From: Pomphorhynchus laevis
Taxonomy: Eukaryota > Acanthocephala > Palaeacanthocephala > Echinorhynchida > Pomphorhynchidae
Direction: 5' to 3'
Length of the DNA: 64,000 nucleotides
NCBI GenBank assembly: GCA_012934845.2
Contig: WNNJ02001344.1
Span: forward strand, 1 to 64,000
Below the pieces are notes generated by a model. It was not told where the DNA came from. It ran no database searches and was given only the letters and a program-made list of their open reading frames with translations. Below, piece after piece: positions 47,436-57,064 of the stretch. The translations under genes and the position numbers were made by a program. Numbering within the stretch: position 1 is the first letter of the stretch; every line of letters begins with the position of its first letter.

Positions 47436-47484
47436 ACAACAGTAGACGCGTTTCGCTCTAACGGAGCTCATCAGTACAGTGACT
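47436..47484 (-). ncRNA. Canonical minimal hammerhead ribozyme
   Basis: Minus strand: CACTGTA, CTGATGA, stem II GCTC-CGTTA-GAGC (perfect 4 bp), GAAA, CGCG, TC, then TACTGT. All conserved core bases are present in canonical order. Stem I forms through TAC/GTA and GT/AC with an internal mismatch. Stem III is only the self-complementary CGCG, which cannot close a loop in cis but would pair between two molecules, as in the reduced hammerheads of Penelope-like elements. Predicted cleavage is between 47445 and 47444. This is the clearest ribozyme in the window. Confidence 0.8.
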
Positions 47485-47696
47485 TCAATAATCATCCATA
47501 GGTACCTTAACACACGCTTAAACAGTGTTTAAAGCTCGAAAAACATAACTACCCCCAATATGAATCATCAGAGGGAATTTAGCATAAGCTCTGTGTATGG
47601 CAGTGCGTATTGCGGTTTAACCACACATCAGGCACTAAATTCCTTTTAATAGAAATGTCTTTTAACAGGGACACTTTAAAGTGTACGAAAATATAA

Positions 47697-47754
47697 AATA
47701 TAATTTGTTGTTACACAATTTCTTGTCCCAGGGCAGGTGTAACAACAAATTATA
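47697..47754. repeat. Perfect 19-bp hairpin
   Basis: ATATAATTTGTTGTTACAC and its exact reverse complement flank a 20-base loop containing CCCAGGGC. It lies between the canonical hammerhead and motif copy 3 and may be part of the same repeat unit. Confidence 0.85.
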
Positions 47755-47807
47755 TATGATTGTTTATATATAGCAATTTCTCGGAGATGCCTTTAAATAT
47801 ATCACAA

Positions 47808-47882
47808 GGCAGCCGAAACGACTGATGGTAGTTCACCCTATTGATGAGTGCTGCCGGTTACCATCAGCTCGTCCAGGAGTGA
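47808..47882 (+). ncRNA. Hammerhead-like motif with interleaved strands, copy 3
   Basis: GGCAGC (47808-47813) pairs with GCTGCC (47850-47855), a compensatory change relative to copy 2. 47819-47830 pairs with 47859-47871 (12 Watson-Crick pairs, one bulge) using a different sequence from copies 1 and 2. Stem I pairs partly (CCT with AGG, TCA with TGA). GAAA 47815-47818 and GTC 47871-47873 are intact. The core reads TTGATGA, so the first base is changed. Confidence 0.55.
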
Positions 47883-49555
47883 TAAGGAAGTCTGCTCTAC
47901 ATGTAATCGAACTCAGGTTTTTGGCAACATCTACAATTATGAAACTGAAGCTAATTAGCTCCCAGAGCACAGTTTAACACTATCTGACACAGTGACAGAT
48001 ATTCTTGTCTCTGTGTAGCGAGTTTAAAAATATCGACAAAATCAAATCAGATTAAATTTAATTAATTAATAATTTTTAGATAAAATTAAAATGAAATGTA
48101 CCAAGCAAATGCCATGAAAACATTAAATTACATAAATTATTAAAATATATCTCCTGTTGGTTTGTACAATTGACTTATATAATCATGGATTATCTGGTAT
48201 AAAATCGGGATACACAATATATACCAATGAACAAGCCCAGAGAGCAATTATATTTGCCTCATGTCGCTTAATTTTCATTTATTTTAACCTTGCGCTAAAT
48301 ATTTGAAAAAATAGTAAAAACATTTTCATAGCAATAATGCATGTGAGAAACAGGTGAAAATTTTAATATAAAATTCTTCCAATTTGGTTTTATTATTTTT
48401 TTCTAAGTTGGCCATAATTTTGTCAAAATACTAATGATGAATTATCAATTTAGATTTTAGAAATCCTACTTTCTGTTGAGATTGTTGACACCTTTAATTC
48501 AAGTATAGTCCCATAGACTGATAATAGACTAGTTAGTTCAGTTACATATTTATAAACATCAAGTTCTTTTAGGAAAGAACTGCATGACGTAGCTGTTTCT
48601 AAAACCTGACTAAAATGATGATTGTAATTGTAGTCTGAGTTTCGCGAACAAGTGCGATGCATATAGAGTTAGATATAAATTAAAAATTCATATTTTTTAG
48701 TTTATTATTTGTATACTTTTATCTTCTCCTGATGTTAACATTTAGATATTTTTACGACTTTTTTTATTTTTTCTCTCTAATTTTTTACGTTTAAAATCAA
48801 TTTCATTTTTGCATTTAATCATGTTGTTCATTTGAGTCAATTTTTCTTTTTCGATTATCAATTTTAAATGTTTCAAATTGTATTTATTGCAATTTCGACA
48901 AATTTATACAGTTGCATCCTTAATGAAAATTTCATAAATTTCAAATAATTTAATTTGTTTGTATAAATTTATGCTGCTATGTGGCAAAATGATTATGATG
49001 CAATATTAACATAAGACCCAATATTCTACGTAGGTATCGGGTACAACAATCGGTAATATATTTCATTGATAATTTGGTAAGCAAATCGTTCATCCAAATA
49101 AATAAATTAGGCGCATAGCAACGATGCATTAATTATAACTTCGCATTTAATTAAAAGACGCTGTGATATTAAAACAGTCAAGGCTGTAACATTCAAAAAT
49201 GATGAATTAAGAAATCATTAAAGAGACCACACAGTTAGAATTTAAAGTTACAAATGGTTATAATAATCGATAATAAGTGTTTCAAGTGTTCACGAGCCCA
49301 AAAGCAAACAAACCTGTGAAATATATTAAATATAACAAGATAATTTGAAAAATCATATTATCTTTTAAATAGAGAAATTATATTATTTGTTAAAGAATTA
49401 TGTTGTCATGACAACATATCCTGATAATTGCTAGTTGAAGTATAAATATTGTAGCTTAAACCTAATTTAAAGGTTTTCTGTAAATTAACTTTTCTCGAAT
49501 GAGATCAATATTGTCTATCTTTATTAAAATATTACTTGTTACATAATACAATTTA
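47883..49555. other. No gene supported
   Basis: AT-rich. A 70-codon minus-strand frame (48450-48662), preceded by a possible acceptor (CATCATTTTAG), has no recognised domain. Confidence 0.4.
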
Positions 49556-49559
49556 TAGA

Positions 49560-50060
49560 GATCACAATAAAGTCTACTTTGGGATGTGATCGATAGTATA
49601 GCTCGCTGGCTACGAAGATTGATGTTCGTTGTGATTTAGAAATTATTAAAAACTTCGCGTTTTGTTGCGAATCCAGTAGATTCGCACCAATTGAACAGAG
49701 AGTGTATATCATTTTGTAACGATACTCGATCAGCATGACCTCTCATGATCGACCAAATCTTTAGATCGTCCGAAAAGATAGATGAACGAATGATAAGCGA
49801 AGTTGAAGATCATTCATAAAGATTATAAAGAGCAGTGGGTTATGGAATGATCCTTGCGGCACTCAAGAATTAACATTTAGTGATACAGTAAGGAGACTAT
49901 GCCGTCGACGTCTTGATGGCCGTCGATGATTTGGAGGATTTACTGCACTTAGTTGATTATTTGGAAGGCTAATTTTTTGTCGTTGATTATTAGCAGGCCT
50001 GACGATCATCTGTCTTACCTTCGTAATATCCTTAGCGTTCTCATTGACGGGGTACTATAG
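49560..50060 (-). mobile_element. CR1-like LINE relic, copy D (internally deleted)
   Basis: Minus strand: ORF1 N-terminal sequence (ISLPNNQLSAVNPPNHR, cf. TSLPNNRQRAVNPQNNL in copy C) at about 50020-49910 is joined to RT motif B (VPQGSFHNPLLFIIFMNDL) near 49865-49790 through the words GGCATAGTCTCCTTACTGTATCACTA, also found at 35034-35059 in copy C. A degraded motif C and the C-terminal part follow. Fully defective. Confidence 0.7.
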
Positions 50061-52660
50061 AAGAAACACGAACACTGCAACTGGGGGTGCAATAGCTGTG
50101 GATAAACTGCCAGGAAGCCTATAACAACTTCTCAAAGGAGAGGTTTGTAATCATTCATTTCCAGACGAAGTGTTGGCGTGATATGATAAATCATCATTAG
50201 CATGCTTTAGGGCGAACCATTTGTCATCTACAGCAAGTCAAACGCCGCTCAATTCCAATATGTTGTTGATAAGTAGAATTCTAAACAGGAAGATGTTTGA
50301 CGGAGTTCTCTATTGCATTAGTCTCATGTGATGCGTCTTCAACGAAGGATTAAGTTGAATTGTAATTGAAAGATTTGATTGAACGATCGTGTAGATCTAA
50401 GTCTGTCTTCGACTGATGCATAACAGAATATTGAGCACAAGAGTATCCTTTACGTTTTTAAATGTGTACTTAAAAATACAGATTCAGTTAACTGATCTGA
50501 TTATAATAGATATCTTTAGATATCATTAGGTATCTTGCGATGATGTCGACAGCAATCGACATAATAAAGAATCGAAGTTCTTTAGAGTAAATGTAGTCAA
50601 GCGACTTTTGAATCAAATCACAAACAGAGCGTATTTAATTGCGAGTGAATAATAATTTTTTTAATACAGAATTAATAAAAAACAATTTTTATGTTTTAAA
50701 GGAGAATCAAAATTCTAACTCATTCTATAACTCAGTTTATAGCATTGTAAATTTGTTATCTTGTGTTTTATATTTTTTAACCTTTACATTAATCTCGCTG
50801 ATAAATATTAATACCTTTGGCTATAATCTATAAATGTAATTGCATTATAAGACTTCAAACAACATATATGATCCTGAAAGACCGATTTTGTGATTACTCA
50901 TAAATATCGATTATTAATAAATCAAGTTTGTATTAAGTTTTTGTATTACTTTAGAAATATTCTGTATAAGATACTGCTTTTATTATGTCTAGTAGCAAAA
51001 GACTATTTTGTGTCAACCCGAAAATATAAACTTGTAATGAACGTGCATTCGAACCCCATCGGTATAATGTTTTCAAAAACCGTCAAATAAGATAGATGCA
51101 GCGGGTCTAGATTACTATAACTGATCATAGCGGTTTACATATGATTCAAACGAATTATACAGTGGAATTGCAGCTAATGGGATTAATCATAATTAGTGCG
51201 CAGTTGATAATCTTTCAATACGTCAATACATGATAGTGCAAATCTTATTGGACTTCACAGCTGAAATAATTGATCTTAATGAGTTAACATGAAATCGTAT
51301 AGATAATATGAATATGGACGTAACATAAAGTTAAGAACTACAGATACAAGTCAGTCTTCAATTGATAAATAATAAAAGGTTGCTTCAACAAAACCTATTT
51401 AAATTAAACTTTCATATTTAATCGAATTTAGGAAGAATTCAACTTCAAATTAAAAACAAATCGATAAATTTGACATTGTCTTTATCACCAAAGAACAAAT
51501 TAATCGATGCTTATTAAAAGCATTTACATCAATAAAAAATTATCACATCCTGGGCGTTTCTAATATGCCGTATTCTGAGCTACTTCATAAATTGTCTTTC
51601 GGGTGTAGATAAACGACTTGATCTTTCGATATTGCTAGTAGCACAATTTAAACCGGTCTGACAGTATTTTAAAATTCTGTTAAAGAATATTGAACATTAA
51701 ATTATTTAGATCACATTATGAAATAATTAAAATGTGCATCGTGTATATTTATCGACTATCGAGGAAGACTTGTCGAATCCATCTGAAATCAATACAAATG
51801 TTTCTGGCTAATTTGAGTGGAATCTCATATAATTGAAAATATCCTTGGTTTATAACTGGAACAAGACAACTGGACAATTATACATGAGATTTAAAATTTT
51901 CTTTGCAAATGTCGTCATTTAAATATCGCCTCCTTTGTTTATTACATGAGCACCTTGTATCCCAGTACGACATTTCAAATCATAGAAAATAAATGTTTGA
52001 CGTTGGAAATTATATTTTATTGTTTAATAAACAAAAACAATATCCAAGTTGATATGATACTATTTATATTCAATCGTAAATTAATTAACGGTTTAATTAA
52101 TATTAATTCTTAAGTTAATATTTTAACAAAGCAAAATCGGTTTAAATTTTACTAAAATTCCACTGTACGTTTTTAATTAAATATTTCAACGCAGCCAGTT
52201 CGATATTACATTTTTACTAAAATTCCACTGTACGTTTTTAATTAAATATTTTAACGCAGCCCATTCGATATTTAATTTTAACTAAAATATCACTGTACGT
52301 TTTTTAATTTAACATTTTGATAAATTTCCAATAAAATTCCATTATACGATTTTTAATTTAACATTTTTAACGAAGCAAAATCAATATTTAATTTGAATGT
52401 TACTAAAATTCCGCTGTACGTATTTAATTAAATATTTTGATTAATTTCTACTAAAATTCTTCTATACACCTTTTCATTTAATATTTTGAGTAATCAAATA
52501 TTCCATATTTGATTTTTGCTAAATTCCACTGTATTTTAATTTCCAATAAATTCGATATTTTTTGACTTTTAAACTCGATCCATATAATAATTGCTCATAT
52601 ATCCTAATAATTTTATCAAATATATCGATAGCTGTTCTTTTTTGTTTCAAATGATATTTA
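50061..52660. other. No gene supported; tandemly repetitive 3' flank of FRA10AC1
   Basis: 50061-52000 shows no supported gene. 52080-52560 is a run of diverged ~60-75-bp tandem units sharing TTTTACTAAAATTCCACTGTACG and TTTTTAATTAAATATTT words (at least six copies). Confidence 0.6.
52085..52560. repeat. Diverged tandem repeat (minisatellite)
   Basis: Six or more imperfect units, each with ACTAAAATTCCACTGTACGT and TTAATTTAAYATTTT variants, lying downstream of the FRA10AC1 stop on the minus strand. Confidence 0.75.
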
Positions 52661-53398
52661 TCATAAAAACAAATTATCAAGGAATTTATCCATAGCGTCT
52701 TGCCTCAACTGTTCGTCATCCACATAGTTGCTTTCTTTCCATATAGATTCGGGATTTTTACTTATAATTGCTTTCTCGTTTGCTTCCTCGATTTTATCTA
52801 CTACTTTTAATGGATCAGACGTAAGAATCTGATCCGTGTCGACTGTTCTTGTTACATCTGTGCTATGAATTTTTGTTGTTTTCATTAGCAATGAACAATC
52901 GATGCATAACCTGATTTTCACAAGGGCATTCCGTTTTTCACCTTTTTCAATGTAAGCAAAGTTAACTTCCCAGCTTGTCAAATCTATGTCGTTGTTGCAT
53001 TTTCTTTCACCACAAACAAACTGTCCCTTTCCGGTTACAACTTCAGTTTCTGTCCGCCATCTCATGCCTATCTCTTTATCTTTCTCCGCTCGACTCAAGT
53101 CACAGATGGCATATTCTTTGAATAAACGATCGTAGTATCTTCTGGCTAATCTCACTTCCCAAGTGCTTTTATCATCGTCCTTATCATGCCAAAGAAAGCG
53201 ATGCTCTGAACCAGCCAAGTCAAACTCACTCTTTGGTGGACTTTTTAATTTTTGCAGTCCATCATGTTCGGATTGCTTAATTTTTTTCTTATAATAAAGC
53301 AGATAGTTATTAATAAGGTTTTTGTGACTTGAATATGCATCGAAATTTCTACGCACTCCTGGATACCTGTGCAGATTTTGATGCGATCTTCCTGCCAT
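52661..53398 (-). CDS. FRA10AC1: FRA10AC1 homologue
   Basis: A single open frame of 245 codons (ATG at 53398, TGA at 52661-52663). Residues 19-36 (FDAYSSHKNLINNYLLYY) match the conserved N-terminal motif of the FRA10AC1 family. HRFLWHDKDD (66-75), TWEVRLARRYYDRLFKEYAI (79-98), GMRWRTETEVVTGKGQFVCG (111-130) and SWEVNFAYIEKGEKRNALVK (142-161) form the conserved core. C129, C134, C165 and C168 form a probable zinc-binding set. The C-terminus DKFLDNLFL matches the family's terminal motif, so both ends look complete. Family members are nuclear and associated with spliceosome/mRNA-processing complexes; the human gene is named for the FRA10A fragile site. Here it has no intron. A non-AUG extension of four codons upstream is open but unlikely to be used. 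Confidence 0.93.
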   Translation of the reverse strand: MAGRSHQNLHRYPGVRRNFDAYSSHKNLINNYLLYYKKKIKQSEHDGLQKLKSPPKSEFDLAGSEHRFLWHDKDDDKSTWEVRLARRYYDRLFKEYAICDLSRAEKDKEIGMRWRTETEVVTGKGQFVCGERKCNNDIDLTSWEVNFAYIEKGEKRNALVKIRLCIDCSLLMKTTKIHSTDVTRTVDTDQILTSDPLKVVDKIEEANEKAIISKNPESIWKESNYVDDEQLRQDAMDKFLDNLFL

Positions 53399-53409
53399 CT
53401 CCGAGTACA

Positions 53410-54475
53410 ATATATAATTATCAGATTAAAACACTAATTCGATCAAAAATCTGATTAGATAAAATTGTTATTTATTTTTTAAATAGTTTTCACGACAACG
53501 AATTCTAAATTGGATTAACTTTTTGTAATACCTGAGCTGTATAAATTTAATAGTATTTGTGTTCCCTGGCCTTCCGCCCTTCTGGAGACTTTAAAACACT
53601 GAATGGGATAATAAGAAAATATTTCATATCTAATGAAAGCTTATTTAATACAATAAAAGTTAACTTCAGTTTAAATCCGACTGGATACGAAAGAAACAGG
53701 TAAAAACTCAATTAATATAAGTTACAAAGCATTTCGTTAACTAACAATAAGCAAAGACAGATTGTTTAATTATCTGACAACTTTGTGATTAAACAATTCC
53801 AAATATTGATAATTGATGGGACAAAATTGTATTAGCTTTGACAGATTAATCATTTGTAGATAATATCTTGACTATGAAATGATCAAAGCATGTTAACGTG
53901 TCGTGTACGATTAAGAGAATGTCAATATGAGAGACAAACCACACATGGCTGAATATCAAGATACCTATTTCACGCTAGCAAACTATATCAAAATACAATT
54001 TAGAGCAACGCTTAATTATCGTATTTTGTCATGAAAATAAGCCTATATACAATATTAGGTCCGTACAAATATTAAAAATAGGCCTGCATCAATATTAAAG
54101 ATGTGGGTTAGCAAACCCTTAAACAATAAATTGCTTATTTTGGCATGTTTTTTTTGCCAGACACATTTCTGCATGAGCATTCATGCATACCATATAATAT
54201 AAAATATAATACATTAAATAATGAAATTTTAAGAATTGCAACATTATGTAATGATATTGGCTTTATTCAAAACCATTTAAATAATTAAATGGATATTCAT
54301 TTTAAGCTAGAATACTTTAAAAAATAAAATTAAATAGAAAATAAATAAATATATAAATCAACAACATATAAAAAATAAGTTTAAACACTTAAGCGGGAAA
54401 TTTTTATGGATCAATAATAAATAATATAACTTGCATTAGAAAAATAATATAATTTGGATTCAAGAAAGTTTTTCT
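53410..54475. other. No gene seen; upstream region of FRA10AC1
   Basis: AT-rich, no supported ORF. The promoter must lie here, but no element can be called. Confidence 0.4.
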
Positions 54476-54479
54476 CTAA

Positions 54480-55075
54480 GCTTTTTTAAAACTATTAAAG
54501 TGTATAGTTCAACTAATTTTTATTCAATAAGCGAACAAATTTATTCAGGTAGCCTTATTCTTAACAAAACCAAAATTAATGATAAAGAAGGTATATATCT
54601 AGATATGAACATTAAATTAACATCAATTAAAACTAGTATTAATTAAATTAATAGAATCCTTAAATATTTTGATAAATCAAAATTATTTAAAAGTAGGGAC
54701 ATCTATATTTAGACAGTAAAAGGTATTCCAATGGGTGGTAATAGTAGCCCAATTATAGCTGACTTGTTTTTAAGCTTTATAGAATATGAATTTGTTCATA
54801 ACTGTGTAAAAACTAAATCTAAACAATATAAATATATGAAATATATGTTTTGATACATTGATGATATATGTGTATTTAATTCTAATAATTTTTATTCAAT
54901 TAGTGAGCACATTTATCCAGAAAGCCTTATTCTTAACAAAACCAATATTAATGATAAAGAAAGTGTATATCTAGATATGAACATTAAATTAACATTAACT
55001 AAAACTACTATTAATTTATATCGTAAAGATGACATATTTAAATTTACAAGAAACATATTTTTGCATGAGAAAAAG
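54480..55075 (+). mobile_element. Penelope-type reverse transcriptase fragment 2
   Basis: Closely similar to 44880-45340: the same GGTATTCCAATGGGTGGTAA word and IYPESLILNKTN, continuing further than fragment 1 into TKTTINLYRKDDIFKFTRNI. A broken fragment of the same family, apparently of similar age. A minus-strand L2-like insertion follows directly. Confidence 0.6.
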
Positions 55076-55440
55076 ATTTATTTTTACGTGGCAAATGCGT
55101 GCCGGCGCACGCTTACATGGCCACGAAAAAATCTAAGTCATGTGTTGAGAAGGTGGGCATGGATTAAGTATTTGAATGTGATAAAGGAGGGAGTGCGGCG
55201 GACTTCGAGAGGGAGCTGATTCCGGACGAGTTGGGCGGCGAAGAGGAAGGATCGGAGACCGTAGTTGTTAGAATTATTGGGAACGTGGAGTAAGAGGGAA
55301 TATGGGAGCGCAGCGATAGAGAAGAGGTAGGGCGAGTGTAGTCCAATAAATGGAAGTTGATAAAAGATGGGGAACCGACAGCGATGAGACGAAGAGTTAC
55401 GAATAAGCAGAGTTGTATGGGATATGGATGGTGGGTATGA
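55070..55440 (-). mobile_element. L2-like LINE, copy F (3' end only)
   Basis: Minus strand: residues matching VTLRLIAVGSPSFINFHLLD, SLSLRSHIP and the C-terminal NxLPL-like segment, then the 3' hairpin GCGTGC-CGGC-GCACGC (55097-55112) and the A/T end. 5'-truncated insertion, ~370 bp. Confidence 0.85.
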
Positions 55441-55444
55441 TCAT

Positions 55445-55799
55445 TTATGCATACCATATAATATAAAATATAATGCATTAAATAATGAATTTTAAAGAAT
55501 TGCCATAAAATATGTAATGCTATTAGTTTTCTTCAAAATTATTTAAATAATTTAAAAGATACTTATTTTAAACTAGGTCACTATAAAAATAAAATCAAAC
55601 AGAAAATCGTAAATAATTATTTAATCGAAATATCATTAAAAATAAATAAAAATATCAAATTTTAAAGGATGAAAAGTAAATAATATACTCAGTTGGAATA
55701 AGATACTCAAAAAAATAAGGATTATATAATATAATATATTTTAAAATATTATAATATATTATATTATACTTTGTACTAGAATAAAATACTAAATAATTA
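55445..55799. other. No gene seen
   Basis: AT-rich, with ACCATATAATATAAAATATAAT shared with 54188-54215, suggesting that the L2-like copy and the RT fragment interrupt one repeat. Confidence 0.4.
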
Positions 55800-55804
55800 A
55801 ATTT

Positions 55805-55880
55805 CATAGTGGAAATACGTCATTAGCATGTATTTGACCACGCTATTATGTTGGTCGAGGAAAAGACGTTGACACTCTTC
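55805..55880 (+). repeat. Repeat family R-A, copy 7 (truncated)
   Basis: GTCATTAGCATGTATTTGACC, then ACGCTATTATGTTGGTCGAGG, after which the match stops. Confidence 0.55.
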
Positions 55881-55886
55881 TTCCGT

Positions 55887-55914
55887 GGCGCTCGGGTAGA
55901 ATTTGCCGAGCGCC
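55887..55914. repeat. GC-rich 9-bp hairpin
   Basis: GGCGCTCGG and CCGAGCGCC flank a 10-base loop. It stands out in a >70% AT context. It might be the end of a DNA element, but no partner end was found. Confidence 0.7.
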
Positions 55915-56064
55915 GAGTAATTTTTAATTTTCTTCGTGTAATTTGCAAACAAAACAAATAATTTAATAGATACATATTTTAAACTAGGTTACTATAAAAA
56001 TAAAATTAGACAGAAAATAGTAAAATATATAAATTAAAACATATTATTAAAAATAAATATATAA

Positions 56065-56430
56065 TCAAATGTAATCAGAGGAAATACGTTATTAGAATGT
56101 ACTTGGCCCAGCTGCTATGATGGGTTGATGAATAGGGGATGAAACCTGATAGCATAGCGGTTCCTTTCGATTACCAATGATCCTTATTACTGGTAAGATA
56201 ATATTGTTATGATAATCATTATCATCGTCTTCTATTTATAAGACAATTCATAAAAATAACTTATTTTGAATTTAAATTTTAAATTTTAAATTGATATTAA
56301 TCATATAAAATCTTATAACAATTTATTATTTATAACTATTTATTATTTAATCATTTAAATTTTACTTAGCATTATTTTAAATTTATAAATAGTGCAAAAT
56401 ACGTAGACTCAGTTAGCTCATCTGATTTAT
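56065..56430 (+). repeat. Repeat family R-A, copy 8
   Basis: ACTTGGCCCAGCTGCTATGA, TTGATGAATAGGGGATGAAA, TGATAGCATAGCGGTTCC, then the A/T tail and CTCAGTTAGCTCATCTGATT. One of the best-preserved copies. Confidence 0.65.
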
Positions 56431-56499
56431 ATAGAAAATCGGTTAATAATCAAACCCGCTAATCATTGAGAAACTTTCATGTTTATGGTTGTAGTCGAA

Positions 56500-57062
56500 A
56501 AAATATTAACCAAGCGACGAACCTTGCTTGATCGACGAGTGAAACGATCCAATCTGAAATTGATTTAGATATTGTATCATATAAACTTATGGATTACTAG
56601 TTATATATTTTGATATTTCCGTATCTAATTTCAATCAACTAAATTTTATAGAAAAATGCGTAAGCTACAAAACGACCATAAATTGGTTGTCTACATACAC
56701 GTTTTTCACTAAGATATCACACCAAGATATACAACGCTGATACACCTGTCCACTTATTTTGTATTTATTCCATCGTCCTGTAATTTCAGTAATGACACAA
56801 CGCCTTATCGACTGACTTAAGATGACATCTGATTATTATTTTTAAATTATCACATTAAAATATAAATAAATATAATCAAATGAATATAAAATGTCTAATT
56901 CAATCTAATCTAATTTGTACATCTCTGTCCAGCATTAATAACTTATTAGATTGGAGAAGTATAAGACGGTTTTTTTTAATATTATAATCTTTCTCATAGC
57001 ACATGATACATTAATTATTAATCTATTTATAAAATACTAAGTTAAATAATTGTTTTAAAAAT
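56500..57062. repeat. Right arm of large inverted repeat, inner part
   Basis: Reverse complement of about 36430-37240 (shared ACCAAGCGACGAACCTTGC and CACACCAAGATATACAACGC). It is interrupted on its right by the CR1-like copy A and resumes at about 59667. Confidence 0.85.
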
Positions 57063-57064
57063 AT

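Noticed and set aside
48450-48662. 70-codon minus-strand ORF with a possible acceptor
   Set aside because: The frame after the acceptor has no recognised domain, and its phase was not tied to any neighbouring exon.
56090-56160. TTGATGA and GAAAC in the R-A palindrome read as a hammerhead
   Set aside because: There is no stem II between them and no NUH cleavage triplet in the right place; other copies change the core to TCGAGGA.
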